Assembly: GCF_003003355.1 (NCBI RefSeq)
Contig: NZ_PVTQ01000001.1
Coordinates: forward strand, 372,001 to 436,000
Length of the DNA: 64,000 nucleotides
Direction of reading: 5' to 3'
From: Donghicola tyrosinivorans
GTDB lineage: Bacteria > Pseudomonadota > Alphaproteobacteria > Rhodobacterales > Rhodobacteraceae
Part shown: one piece after another, positions 1-8,442 of the stretch
How the letters are laid out: each line of letters begins with the position of its first letter
Numbering within the stretch: the stretch's first letter is position 1
Notes under the pieces: model-generated
Told to the model about the DNA's origin: nothing
What the model saw: only the letters and a program-made list of their open reading frames with translations
The model's database searches: none
Translations under genes and position numbers: made by a program

Positions 1-2490
1 GACGCGTCCATCGGAATACTGCACACGCTCAATATCCTGAAGATCGATCACAACCTTTGTGTCAGGACTATTCCTTAGAAGAAGCTGCCATTGGTTGCCA
101 CCGATACGCTGGATGCTATCTGTATAGTAACCGCTTGTGCTCATATTCACATACAAAGTGTCGAAGCCAGTACCACCTTGGGCAATTGTCCAACCCCAAT
201 GGGCATCGGAGCCGTATTGAGCATCGCTTTGCAGATAGAAGTTGTCGTTGCCTGCGCCGCCAGACATGTGATCATCACCACGCCAGAAGAACAGGCTATC
301 TGCACCATCCCCGCCGCGCAGGATATCATCGCCATAACCGCCGTTCAGCACATCGGCTCCGGCCCCGCCATCCAACACATCATCATGGTTGTTGCCGTAC
401 AACGTGTCTGCGCCTGCGCCTCCAATCAGATTATCATCGCCGTTTCCACCATTTAGGGCGTCCGTTTGATCGCCTCCAAGAATAAGGTCGTCACCATTGT
501 CACCATTTAGCGTATCGGCCCCAGTTCCACCTAAAATGATGTCACCACCATGCCCACCATTGATCTGGTCATTCCCACTATCGCCGCTCAAGCGGTCATT
601 GGCTTCGCCACCCGTAATTGTATCGTTACCATCGCCGCCATAAATCGGCAGGTCATCCCAAAGCCCCGCACCGGACAGAATGTCATGGCCTTCGCCGCCA
701 TAGGCAGCTTCTACTTGATGGCTAAGGAGTGTGACGTTCACACCGGCGTTACCAGTGACTATCAAGGTATCAATACCATCATTCCCTGAAACATGGCCGT
801 TGTTTAGGTCAGCAGCATCAACGAAGAGTAGATCATTACCTCCATGCCCACGAATATCATCTGAGCCAGCATTCCCAGCCAGCATATCGTCGTTGTTCCC
901 ACCCCAGACACTGTCATTTCCGTCACCGCCAGAAATTTGAACAGATCGCGAATGGCCTGCTGCGTTAAGTAGGTTGTTCCGTCCATCACCGGTGGCACCG
1001 TCCAAAACCAAAACGTCGAGGTTTACATTTGCTGAACCGGACCCATCCAGAACCCGATAATGCAAAGACTCCCCGTTTTCGAACTCAATGGAATAGCCGC
1101 TGGACGTTTCAATCTGACGCCAGCCTTGGGTGTTGTATCCTAGTGCAACGTCCCCTACGCCGCCCTCAACAACTTCATCGTTGCGGGTGAAGGAAGCCGT
1201 CCCCAATAATGTGCTACCGAACACAGCGACATCGTTTCTGTTGTCATCATATGCAGTGCCATCATCATAGGTCAGGTTGATTTGTGTAAATCCTAGTGAG
1301 GCCAGGGTACGCAATTCTCCATCATCAGCAATACCGTTAGAGTTTGCATCTTGCCAAACCCGCAACTCGGACCAGACTGTATCAATTGAAGAGAGTACCC
1401 CATCTCCGTTGCCACCCAAATCGGAAAGAGTGTCGAACATCGACAGCGCCTGAAGATCCGTGACTCCGCCGGTTGGCATCCATTCTGTGAATGCCAACTC
1501 ATGTGTCATATTAATTTTACCATCACCCTCTCCGCGAGACCCGTCGGCATTCAAATCAATCACAAGAAAGGCATCATCAGGGCTAACCCAAGCTGTCTGT
1601 TCCTTAAAACCATCCGCATCTATGTCAAATGACACCGAACGATCGACAGAAATTTCAATACCGTCCCCATCCAAGTCGAGGATAATTGGCTTGCCACTAC
1701 CTTCAGTATCACCACCACCACCAGGGTTATTGTCTCGCCAGCCTACTCCATCGTTGTAATCTTTATAATTGGGCACACCATCGCCATCACGGTCCCCATT
1801 CCAATGTCCAATATTTGAATAGGTTTCGTCCCTCCAATCGGGCTCTCCATCCTCGTCCTGGTCGCCAGACCAATCGACACGATATGGTGCGGGTTGTCCT
1901 TCCTCATGAAAACTTGAGCCAGGCATTTGGGGAGGGTGACCCGCAAATGTTCCTTGATAACCCAAACGCCCATCCAATCCAATTGCATCAGCAAAACTAC
2001 GGCCAAAATCAGACAGGTTTTCCAGAAAATTTCCTGAAGTCAATGTCGGCGTTGTTGTGCCATCTCCATTATCAACTTCGACAATGTGTCCGTAGTGATA
2101 TGCTTGCCCTGGTGTCCAGTTGCCTTGAATTGCGATATCTTCTCCATCTGGTCCCGTGAGCGTAGCAATGCGCCCTTCATCATCCAAGGTATAGGTGGTT
2201 GACCTGTTATGAACTCTCGTTCCTGCAGCCAGATAGGTGTGATGCTCTTCAACTTCAAAATTGTGGATCTGCCAGCCCTGTGCAGGGTCAGTTTCATCAA
2301 GACCTTGAAGACCACTTGCGATGATCCTATTTCGCGTTAATTCGGGCGCTTGAGCCATAGATATTTCTGCGCCCAGCTCAAACGTCTCAAGCTCATCGCC
2401 GATGTACGCCACTTCCTGATCCTTTAAGGTTGCGGAATGTGTGGCTTCGGATGCAAGCGCATGTTTTGAAAGATCAAATTGATTTTGCAT
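1..2490 (-). CDS. RTX-type calcium-binding secreted protein with an orphan Hint C-terminal segment (3' end beyond window)
   Basis: An uninterrupted minus-strand frame runs from ATG at 2490 to base 1, at least 830 codons, so the C-terminus lies outside the window. Residues about 77-95 read NFEVEEHHTYLAAGTRVHN followed by R-S, which is the closing block of a Hint/intein domain (H-T-Y ... V-H-N). The opening Cys block and the TxxH block of a Hint domain are absent. Residues about 200-280 hold acidic DxDxDG motifs. Residues about 520-750 are glycine/aspartate nonapeptides (GGDGNDxxxGG type), the beta-roll repeats of haemolysin-type proteins that fold on calcium outside the cell and usually leave by a type I secretion system. 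The start overlaps the stop of the upstream acyltransferase gene by 17 bases. Function beyond a secreted calcium-binding protein is unknown. A truncated relic of a larger Hint-RTX gene is possible. Confidence 0.85.
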   Translation of the reverse strand, partial: MQNQFDLSKHALASEATHSATLKDQEVAYIGDELETFELGAEISMAQAPELTRNRIIASGLQGLDETDPAQGWQIHNFEVEEHHTYLAAGTRVHNRSTTYTLDDEGRIATLTGPDGEDIAIQGNWTPGQAYHYGHIVEVDNGDGTTTPTLTSGNFLENLSDFGRSFADAIGLDGRLGYQGTFAGHPPQMPGSSFHEEGQPAPYRVDWSGDQDEDGEPDWRDETYSNIGHWNGDRDGDGVPNYKDYNDGVGWRDNNPGGGGDTEGSGKPIILDLDGDGIEISVDRSVSFDIDADGFKEQTAWVSPDDAFLVIDLNADGSRGEGDGKINMTHELAFTEWMPTGGVTDLQALSMFDTLSDLGGNGDGVLSSIDTVWSELRVWQDANSNGIADDGELRTLASLGFTQINLTYDDGTAYDDNRNDVAVFGSTLLGTASFTRNDEVVEGGVGDVALGYNTQGWRQIETSSGYSIEFENGESLHYRVLDGSGSANVNLDVLVLDGATGDGRNNLLNAAGHSRSVQISGGDGNDSVWGGNNDDMLAGNAGSDDIRGHGGNDLLFVDAADLNNGHVSGNDGIDTLIVTGNAGVNVTLLSHQVEAAYGGEGHDILSGAGLWDDLPIYGGDGNDTITGGEANDRLSGDSGNDQINGGHGGDIILGGTGADTLNGDNGDDLILGGDQTDALNGGNGDDNLIGGAGADTLYGNNHDDVLDGGAGADVLNGGYGDDILRGGDGADSLFFWRGDDHMSGGAGNDNFYLQSDAQYGSDAHWGWTIAQGGTGFDTLYVNMSTSGYYTDSIQRIGGNQWQLLLRNSPDTKVVIDLQDIERVQYSDGRV

Positions 2491-3010
2491 AACTTCCCCC
2501 GATAAAGCGATAGCCGCGCTTTTTGATAAATGAATGTGTTCTTTGAAGCTCTACGTCTGATGTGACGTGGAACAAAATTTCTGATGCGTTTCGAGCCTGA
2601 GACCAAGACTCTACACCGCGCAAAAGCCCAAGTGCTGCGTAACCACCGCGCAGTTTATGGCGAACGTCTGGGCGAACATTCATGTTGTGGATTGTCGTCA
2701 GCAACGTAGCCGCGCCAATGTGATATTCGCCGATAGAGCAATAGACCATGCCAACAAGTTGCGTGGCATCTCGGCACAGCAATACGCCGTGCCGTTTGGT
2801 ATCTTCCATACTACGCCGGATGATCGCCTCAACCTTTTGCGGCGCAAAAGGAATATAGGAAAATCGGCTTTCATCGTGCGCGCTGCGCGCCAGTTCTACA
2901 AGCCCCTGAACATCCGTGAAGGACTGATCCAAAACCTCAAACCGGAAACCATGGCGCAGAGTCGGTGAGGCTGTCTGCGCGTTATCGCGCAGGCCTAAAT
3001 CACTGGTCAT
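2474..3010 (-). CDS. GNAT-family N-acyltransferase
   Basis: This 178-aa protein has the order of a GNAT fold. A substrate-side segment is followed by strands around residues 95-115 (VGMVYCSIGEYHIG) and an acyl-CoA binding stretch, VRPDVRHKLRGGYAALGLL. It ends in GYRFIGGSYAKSI, the usual GNAT closing strand. It sits 12 bases downstream of the Hint gene and overlaps the RTX gene by 17 bases, so it is probably co-transcribed with both. A GNAT next to a secreted RTX protein could modify it, since the toxin-activating acyltransferases (HlyC family) are also GNAT-like. The sequence does not show HlyC hallmarks, so this is inference. The substrate is unknown. Confidence 0.7.
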   Translation of the reverse strand: MTSDLGLRDNAQTASPTLRHGFRFEVLDQSFTDVQGLVELARSAHDESRFSYIPFAPQKVEAIIRRSMEDTKRHGVLLCRDATQLVGMVYCSIGEYHIGAATLLTTIHNMNVRPDVRHKLRGGYAALGLLRGVESWSQARNASEILFHVTSDVELQRTHSFIKKRGYRFIGGSYAKSI

Positions 3011-3022
3011 AAATTCTGTACT

Positions 3023-4567
3023 CTAGCTCAGAAAAGGAGTGGCGACTTTGGTAGAGCGCTGTGCAGGCGCATCTGGGTGGTCTGCAAAGGCGGGCGGAAT
3101 ATTTGGTACAGGTCGCGATCCCAATGCCACGTCTATAGCTGGTGCATCCTGTCCTGCAAGCGGTGCAGACAACTTAGTGCCGATACTCTCCCATTCACCG
3201 GCCGCGTAGATCGCCTCAAGCGTGACGTCAGAGCACTGCAGAATGTAATCCTCCGGCGCAGGCAAGTGCTCTGAAAGCTCCCAACGGAAGGGCAGTTTGC
3301 GACCATCAGATGTCTGCACAAGTCCATCATTGGTAACTTGTCCGCCATTGGCGGTAATTAACTCCAACAGCGATGTATCTTGCCCGTCTCGCAGGATTAT
3401 CCGCGTCCCGACACGAATTTTGCGTGCCTCAGAAATTTTCACACGGCCGTTGGGCTGCTTTTCACCCACCACAGCCAGTACGAACTGGTCTTCGGGAGAG
3501 CCAACCTCACAATTGATCGCAGCGCGAATCAAAGTCCCATCATCCAGCATAATCGCACCATCTGTACGCAGAATGTCCATTAGCGGGACGTGCTGATCTT
3601 TGAACACACCATCCGCGCACAAATAGGCATGTCCTGGCGTCACACCAGTGCCCCAGAAATCCAGAATATGTGTTGCCTCATTGCGGAAGGTCCGCAGTAC
3701 ACGTCCGGGCTTTAGATTGCCATCTTTGTCGTCGTAAGAGACAACCAGATCGCCAACGCGGATTTCGCAGATCGGCTTTTCCCATACCTTTGAAAGAACA
3801 AGCTGTTCGTCATATGTGCCATCAGCACGCGGTTTGATCGATGGATCAAGAGGCCAAATTTGGATGGGCGTATCAGACTTGAAGCAGTTAGTATTGAACG
3901 GTGTACCAGTACCGCTTGCGATGTACCCGGCATGTTCGAGTGCAACATTTTGAGAAATCAACTGCCATCGCGCGAGCTCTGCTCGCGACGACAATGTAGC
4001 CCCCTGAAAGTCGATCATTCGTCCAACGGCAAACTGGAATTGAAAAAACTCAGCCACGGTATCAAGCGACATCATGTAAGCCATGGCTTCGTTTGCCGCT
4101 TGTGTCGGGTTGTCGAATCCCAAGGCATCATAGTTTTCGATGTAATATTCGAGAGGTTCAGCGGCAGTCCAGTTCTCAATGCCTAGACCATAGTCGGGTT
4201 CACTGAATACGTCTTTGTGGTTTTCGTAATGAACTTCAGCATCCAACAGGCCTGCGTAACCATTCGCAGCGACCATAGCAGCGCGCGCGTTCAAATCAGC
4301 AACCATCAGATCATAGCTGATTTCCAGACTGGTACTCAGGTTGATCGCATTCCCGGATTGAGCTGCTGTCTCTGCCAAAAAGGCGTTGGCGATCCGGCCA
4401 GAGAGTGAATCTTCTCGAACGACACCCCCGGCCAAGCCGCCATATTGATAACCACGTTCTTCCAGATATGAGTAATAAGCATCACGATTGCCGACCCCTT
4501 CTGCGTAGCTGTTTCCAACAAGCCCTTTAAGGTGGTCGATATCTTGCTGTGTAAGATTTTGGACCAT
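3023..4567 (-). CDS. Hedgehog/intein (Hint) domain protein, resident copy
   Basis: A 514-aa protein in two parts. Residues 1-227 are a domain I do not recognise, helical looking and without a signal peptide. Residues 228 to about 500 are a Hint module: it starts with the nucleophile Cys228 (NCFKSDTPIQIW), continues with the GDLVVSYDDK turn and has the conserved TxxH block as TPGHAYLCADG. It lacks the terminal His-Asn of true inteins, as Hedgehog-type modules do, which predicts cleavage ahead of Cys228 and release of the N-terminal domain rather than splicing. The Hint half is nearly the same as that of the transposon-borne protein at 10633-12195, while the N-terminal halves are unrelated. It starts 7 bases after the secreted 255-aa gene. 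Role unknown; a self-processing secreted effector is one reading. Confidence 0.85.
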   Translation of the reverse strand: MVQNLTQQDIDHLKGLVGNSYAEGVGNRDAYYSYLEERGYQYGGLAGGVVREDSLSGRIANAFLAETAAQSGNAINLSTSLEISYDLMVADLNARAAMVAANGYAGLLDAEVHYENHKDVFSEPDYGLGIENWTAAEPLEYYIENYDALGFDNPTQAANEAMAYMMSLDTVAEFFQFQFAVGRMIDFQGATLSSRAELARWQLISQNVALEHAGYIASGTGTPFNTNCFKSDTPIQIWPLDPSIKPRADGTYDEQLVLSKVWEKPICEIRVGDLVVSYDDKDGNLKPGRVLRTFRNEATHILDFWGTGVTPGHAYLCADGVFKDQHVPLMDILRTDGAIMLDDGTLIRAAINCEVGSPEDQFVLAVVGEKQPNGRVKISEARKIRVGTRIILRDGQDTSLLELITANGGQVTNDGLVQTSDGRKLPFRWELSEHLPAPEDYILQCSDVTLEAIYAAGEWESIGTKLSAPLAGQDAPAIDVALGSRPVPNIPPAFADHPDAPAQRSTKVATPFLS

Positions 4568-4574
4568 TTTATAA

Positions 4575-5342
4575 TTACCCTATAATGCATTCCATGAGAC
4601 GGTCCGCGATGAATTCAATCACAGGGAGATCGTCGAAATTCCTGCCATCGAACCTGACCCTGTAAAAAATCGGTTCAAGTTTCTTATGTAAGTGGCATTG
4701 CGAATATTCGGTTGGTCCATCTTCCCAACGCTTGCAGCTGAGAATCGCTTCGATTCCTGCTAGCTCCGGGGTTCCGCGAAAAAAGGTATCTCGATTATAT
4801 GCGACACCTGTTTCATCTGGGTAGGCATACCGCATCCAATCGCCATGGTCTTCGTCTGGGAAAGTCTCAAAACCTTCGGACGAGTGGTAGGTATAGCCTT
4901 GCCCGCTATCTAGAAGTTTCCCCGATCCGGGCATGCCGCCAACGCGTGCAAGGCTCGAGTACAGGGGGTATAGATCAACCCCATTTCCGACAAGAACTGT
5001 GAAACTTGGAAACGGGGATTGATTGATACTACCGTTCTCTCTGGGAACAGATACCTGCCCATTGGGAATGTTGAAGACCAAGGTACGCGTAGCTCCGTCC
5101 TCTCGCCCCGGTGGCACTCCCGAGAGGGGGCTTTCAATATCTCTGGGCCATTGCACCTGAATAACCCGGTCACTGCCCGGCACGCCGGTGGTGTGATAGG
5201 TGCTGACGATGTATGGACCAGTCTCAAGAGGAGAAACTAAATTCGGCGGCAATTCGCAGGCAGCTGCGTTTTGGGTGAGGGCAGGGCTTGCTGGTACGGA
5301 TAGTGCCGAAAGCAATGCTGCACCTCTTATTAAGTTCTTCAT
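4575..5342 (-). CDS. Secreted protein of unknown function, first gene of the Hint operon
   Basis: A 255-aa protein with a clear signal peptide (MKNLIRGAALLSALSVPASPALT, cleavage near residue 23) and no further membrane segment. The mature part is proline/glycine rich, with cysteines near the start and a cysteine-containing C-terminal region. I do not recognise a family. It is the first gene of the run leading to the Hint protein. The transposon-borne Hint gene is likewise preceded directly by a signal-peptide protein of similar size (10004-10630), though I see no convincing sequence similarity. That repeated arrangement suggests a partner of the Hint protein, for example an inhibitor, but this is inference. 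The transposon end lies only about 107 bases upstream of its start, so the native promoter may be disturbed. Confidence 0.7.
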   Translation of the reverse strand: MKNLIRGAALLSALSVPASPALTQNAAACELPPNLVSPLETGPYIVSTYHTTGVPGSDRVIQVQWPRDIESPLSGVPPGREDGATRTLVFNIPNGQVSVPRENGSINQSPFPSFTVLVGNGVDLYPLYSSLARVGGMPGSGKLLDSGQGYTYHSSEGFETFPDEDHGDWMRYAYPDETGVAYNRDTFFRGTPELAGIEAILSCKRWEDGPTEYSQCHLHKKLEPIFYRVRFDGRNFDDLPVIEFIADRLMECIIG

Positions 5343-5448
5343 TAATCTCTAACGCCCACAAGTGTAATGACCACTGGAAATATGAAGGAGAGTTACACAA
5401 ACGGTCGTTTTTGTCACGCTCAATCTCCGCGCGAGTGATCAAGGTGCT

Positions 5449-5495
5449 TGTGAACTTGATCGCTAATTGGCGGTCTTTCTTGATCGTTAATTGGC
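5449..5495 (+). repeat. Left terminal inverted repeat of the Tn552-like transposon
   Basis: It matches the complement of 12476-12522 at 44 of 47 positions. It contains two direct copies of a CTTGATCG(C/T)TAATTGGCG motif spaced about 23 bases apart, and it overlaps the last codons of the ATPase gene. Confidence 0.92.
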
Positions 5496-6311
5496 GTTAC
5501 CGATGACGAGGGTTTGAGCGGCGGCCTCGACGACGTCTTCGGTGATGGCGGCGATTTCGTTGATCCGGGCGATGCGTTCGATCTGCATGAAGAGGCGTTG
5601 CAGGAGGCGGAAGTTTCCCGCTGTCAATCGAATGATGGCTGCGGCGGCGCGGGCATCGGTGAAATCGGCATCATCTTGGCCGAAGCCGAGCTTTTTCCAT
5701 TGACGCTGCAGGACGAACTGCATCTCGTCTTTGGAGAGTGGCGGGTATTCATGTACAAATCCGATGCGGCTGTAGAGCTGCGGGTATTGCGACATGCGTT
5801 TCTTGATGCCGGGCATGCCGATCAGGATCAGCCCTGCGTCACTGCGGTCGAATTGGTCGCGCAGGAACTCCAAACCGGACATGGTCAGACGTTCGGCCTC
5901 GTCTACGATCACCAGCTCTATCGGGCCAAGTGGCTTTGAATAATGGCCTGTCCACTCGGGGCGCTCATGGCTATCGATGCAAATGCTGAGCCGCGTTATA
6001 AATGGTTGGATGTCCTTGCGCAGGGCTGAGAGGCTGCCGCTTATCGGCGCTGTGTAGAACAAGGTCCGGGCACGGGCAGAGGCGGCATAGACCTTGGCAT
6101 CCGAGTCCTCGCGTTTGCCCCATTCTGTCACGAGCGGTTCGATCAGGTCCCAATGCGCATAGCGTCGGGCTGAGAGGGTTTTGCCGACGCCCGCCCGGCC
6201 ATGGCACAGGCCCATGGTGGCGTTGCGGCGCACCGTATTGGCGAACTCGACAAATCGCTTGTGTTCACGGGTAACAATGAAGGTGCCAGTGCGACGGGAT
6301 TGACGGCTCAT
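5487..6311 (-). CDS. tniB: TniB/MuB-like transposition ATPase
   Basis: A 274-aa AAA+ ATPase. Walker A is seen as GRAGVGKTLSARR near residue 40 and Walker B as IELVIVDEAERL near residue 133, followed by a sensor-like stretch GLILIGMPGIKKR. Such proteins bind target DNA and activate a DDE transposase; here the partner is the adjacent tniA. The ATG overlaps the tniA stop by 4 bases, so the two were translated together. The gene runs into the left inverted repeat at its 3' end. It appears intact, although its transposase partner is broken. Confidence 0.88.
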   Translation of the reverse strand: MSRQSRRTGTFIVTREHKRFVEFANTVRRNATMGLCHGRAGVGKTLSARRYAHWDLIEPLVTEWGKREDSDAKVYAASARARTLFYTAPISGSLSALRKDIQPFITRLSICIDSHERPEWTGHYSKPLGPIELVIVDEAERLTMSGLEFLRDQFDRSDAGLILIGMPGIKKRMSQYPQLYSRIGFVHEYPPLSKDEMQFVLQRQWKKLGFGQDDADFTDARAAAAIIRLTAGNFRLLQRLFMQIERIARINEIAAITEDVVEAAAQTLVIGNAN

Positions 6312-7058
6312 GACATCTTGTCCGTTTTGTACAGGATCAGCTTTTGGACCGGGCTGTCCGGTTTTGCGGGCTCTTGCTTTTCAGGGCTTTGGGGCGGCGC
6401 AGGGTCGGGAAGGAACTCCGTGACCCGCCGCGACTTCGCCATGATCTCGTTACGCAAAGCCTTTCGCCGCGCCGTGCGCGCCTGTTGGATATCCTTGAGA
6501 GAAATTGCCTGATGCGCGTGATGGGCGCTGACAGCGCGGCATAGGAACCGGTCGCGGTGGAACACGCGCAGCTCAGTGATGTCGCGCGGGTCATACCTGA
6601 TGCTGACTGTTTCGCCGACATAGGCGGCGAGGGTTGGATCAGTGTAGAGTAGCCCCTGGAACCGAATGCCGTCCCGTCTCACCTGCCGGGTTTTCACCGA
6701 CATGACCAGAAGCAGGTCGAGTTGCTCAAGACTGTCAGGCATCCGGGGCAGCCACCCGTCGCCCCGCCAGGCATCGTTGGGCGATGCGCCGATTTCGCTG
6801 TGCGCGCGGGCGTTGTAGGTGGAGGTGACAAAGGTTTTCACGGAAGCCTCAAGATCACCAAGCGACAGGCGCGGCGGGTAGGCGGGCTTTCCGTTTGACA
6901 ATGCCCCCGGCAATTCGGGCAGAAGCTCGGTGTTGATGGTGCCGAAGAACCGCTCGATCTTGCCCCGCCCCTGAGGGCGGCCTACCGTCGAGAAGACGAG
7001 CTCGATGCGCAAATCAGCCGCGACCTGTTCGAGGTGCTTGCTGGTGAATTGCGAACCT
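6308..7058 (-). pseudogene. DDE transposase tniA, 3' portion (downstream of the IS110 insertion)
   Basis: Contains the second half of a Mu/Tn552-type transposase. The reading frame resumes right after the IS110 element with GSQFTSKHLEQVAADLRIEL and continues through GRPQGRGKIERFFGTIN, which holds the catalytic Glu, and a Mu-transposase C-terminal beta-barrel region. It ends at 6308, overlapping tniB. An ATG at 7012 opens a 234-aa frame here, but this is the tail of the split gene, not an independent gene. The interruption falls at the second catalytic Asp region (YTD / HGS), so the catalytic core is separated. Confidence 0.88.
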
Positions 7059-8156
7059 TGGACGCCCTTCTAAGAGGCAAGCGGCGATTTGTGTCTGATT
7101 GATCTCTTTGTAGCGGCGCATGATGATGCCGAAGACTTCGCGCGCGATGTAACGTTTGAGGCTGCGAATGGCTTCCAGCTTTGAGTTTCCGGCAGCAGTC
7201 CGTTTGGCAATGTAGGCTTGAGTGCGTGGGTCAAGTCGCAAACGTCCGATGGCGATAATGTGGATCGCACTATTGGCTGCGCGATCACCGCCTCTGTTCA
7301 ACCTGTGCCGGACAGTTTTTCCGGATGACGCGGGTACCGGACTGACGCCGCAAAGGGCGGCAAAGCTGGCTTCGGATTTCAACCGCTCCGGATTGTCGCC
7401 AGCCGTCAGCAATAGTTGCGCCGCGCTGTTCAGGCCGATCGCGGTCCGGTCGAGCAGCTCAGGAGCAAGGTCCTTGACGATGGCTTCGATCATTTCATCC
7501 AGATCGGCGATCTCATCATGCAGTTCGAGGTAACGCCTCGCTAGGGATTTGAGCGAGATGCGATAAGCTTCTTCGACCTGCCGAAAGGCCGTGAGATCAG
7601 GCCGCCAAGCTGCCAGTGTGCGGATCAATTGCATTCGCGTCATCTTACGCAGGGGTTCTCGCAATCTGTCGGGGGCACAGACGATCGTCGTCTGGATCAT
7701 TTGCAAAGCAATGCGGCGCGCCTGAACGGCTGTCTTTCGGCAAACCCTTAGAACACGAAGGCTTTCGACCATACCGTCACGGCTTCTCGGTGTGACAGTG
7801 CGCCGTTCGGTGAAGGCGGCATGGGCCGCACTTTCTGCATCGAAGTCGTCGTTCTTGCCGCGACGACGGCGCTCTTGTTTGTCAGGGGCAGTGACCACCT
7901 CCAGAACTTCGATGCCAGCTGCCTGCAAATAGCGCAGCAACCCTGCGCCATAACTGCCTGAACATTCGATGCCGACGCGTTGCAGATCCCCGAAAGACCG
8001 CATCCAGATCAACATCAAGCGATAGCCATGACGGGTCGTGGGAAAGCTCTCGGTGCCGAGCACGCGGTCGTACTGGTCTACGACAGCTGCAACATGTAAA
8101 TCCTTGTGGGTATCTACGCCTCCGACGACGTGCGATGTTTCTGGGCTTTCGGCCAT
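7014..8156 (-). CDS. IS110-family transposase (DEDD recombinase)
   Basis: A 380-aa protein. The N-terminal RuvC-like DEDD domain shows GGVDTHKDLHVAAV (first Asp), GIECSGSYG (Glu) and KNDDFDAESAA (Asp pair). The C-terminal Tnp domain shows FAALCGVSPVPASSGKTVRH with the serine-containing block, then the arginine-rich RLNRGGDRAAN. In this family the enzyme works with a bridge RNA transcribed from the element's non-coding end. The last 14 or so codons (after CLLEGRP) lie beyond the apparent element boundary and are read from the interrupted tniA DNA, so the native stop seems to be lost and the protein has a foreign tail. Confidence 0.92.
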   Translation of the reverse strand: MAESPETSHVVGGVDTHKDLHVAAVVDQYDRVLGTESFPTTRHGYRLMLIWMRSFGDLQRVGIECSGSYGAGLLRYLQAAGIEVLEVVTAPDKQERRRRGKNDDFDAESAAHAAFTERRTVTPRSRDGMVESLRVLRVCRKTAVQARRIALQMIQTTIVCAPDRLREPLRKMTRMQLIRTLAAWRPDLTAFRQVEEAYRISLKSLARRYLELHDEIADLDEMIEAIVKDLAPELLDRTAIGLNSAAQLLLTAGDNPERLKSEASFAALCGVSPVPASSGKTVRHRLNRGGDRAANSAIHIIAIGRLRLDPRTQAYIAKRTAAGNSKLEAIRSLKRYIAREVFGIIMRRYKEINQTQIAACLLEGRPRFAIHQQAPRTGRG

Positions 8157-8442
8157 TTGTTGATCCTTTCCGGCGACAAGAGAACAAGCATCGCCTCAAG
8201 GAATGCAGGGACAGGACAGTCATGAGACCGGATGGTCAGGCCCTTCTTGGGTCACGACGCACCTTTGAGGCAAGCTCGCCACAAGGCGTTCCCAGATGAT
8301 CGACAGGTCCAGGGAAAGACACGTGTCAGGTCGATCGGAGTGAGAGTCAGATCACACCGAGAAGCCATGCGGCACCAACCCAGCGAATGGTCGATCGGTA
8401 TTCGAGTCAAACCACCCGGGAACTGGCACCAATTGTATGACT
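7059..8442 (-). mobile_element. IS110-family insertion sequence inside tniA
   Basis: The tniA coding frame stops making sense at about 8442 (after ...VLYTD) and resumes at about 7058 (GSQFTS...). The material between is one IS110-type transposase gene plus about 285 bases of non-coding DNA at its 5' side. Boundaries are approximate because this family lacks long inverted repeats and makes no clear target duplication. It is a nested insertion, so it arrived after the transposon formed. Confidence 0.85.
8157..8442 (-). ncRNA. Non-coding 5' end of the IS110 element, candidate bridge-RNA region
   Basis: About 285 bases between the transposase start and the element end carry no credible gene. They include an imperfect direct repeat of about 50 bases: GGTCGATCGG at 8329-8338 and 8389-8398, each followed 32-37 bases later by GGCACCAA (8371-8378 and 8425-8432). 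IS110-group elements encode their guide (bridge) RNA in this position, upstream of the gene. Only the position and the repeat are seen; the RNA fold and guide loops were not worked out. Confidence 0.45.

Noticed and set aside
57-485. Plus-strand frames rich in Cys, His and Arg in the first 2.3 kb
   Set aside because: They are the complement of the Gly/Asp-rich RTX repeats.
1-1000. CRISPR array or tandem DNA repeat
   Set aside because: The periodicity is the 27-base codon repeat of RTX nonapeptides, with varied sequence; no CRISPR repeats are seen anywhere in the window.
2474-3010. Acyl-homoserine lactone synthase
   Set aside because: The GNAT-like fold resembles LuxI superficially, but LuxI signature residues and a LuxR neighbour are missing.
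3023-4567. True intein in the Hint protein
   Set aside because: No closing His-Asn and no downstream extein; the module is C-terminal, as in Hedgehog-type processing.
6308-7012. A stand-alone 234-aa transposase gene
   Set aside because: The frame joins to the 5' half of tniA across the IS110 insertion; it is the 3' part of a broken gene.
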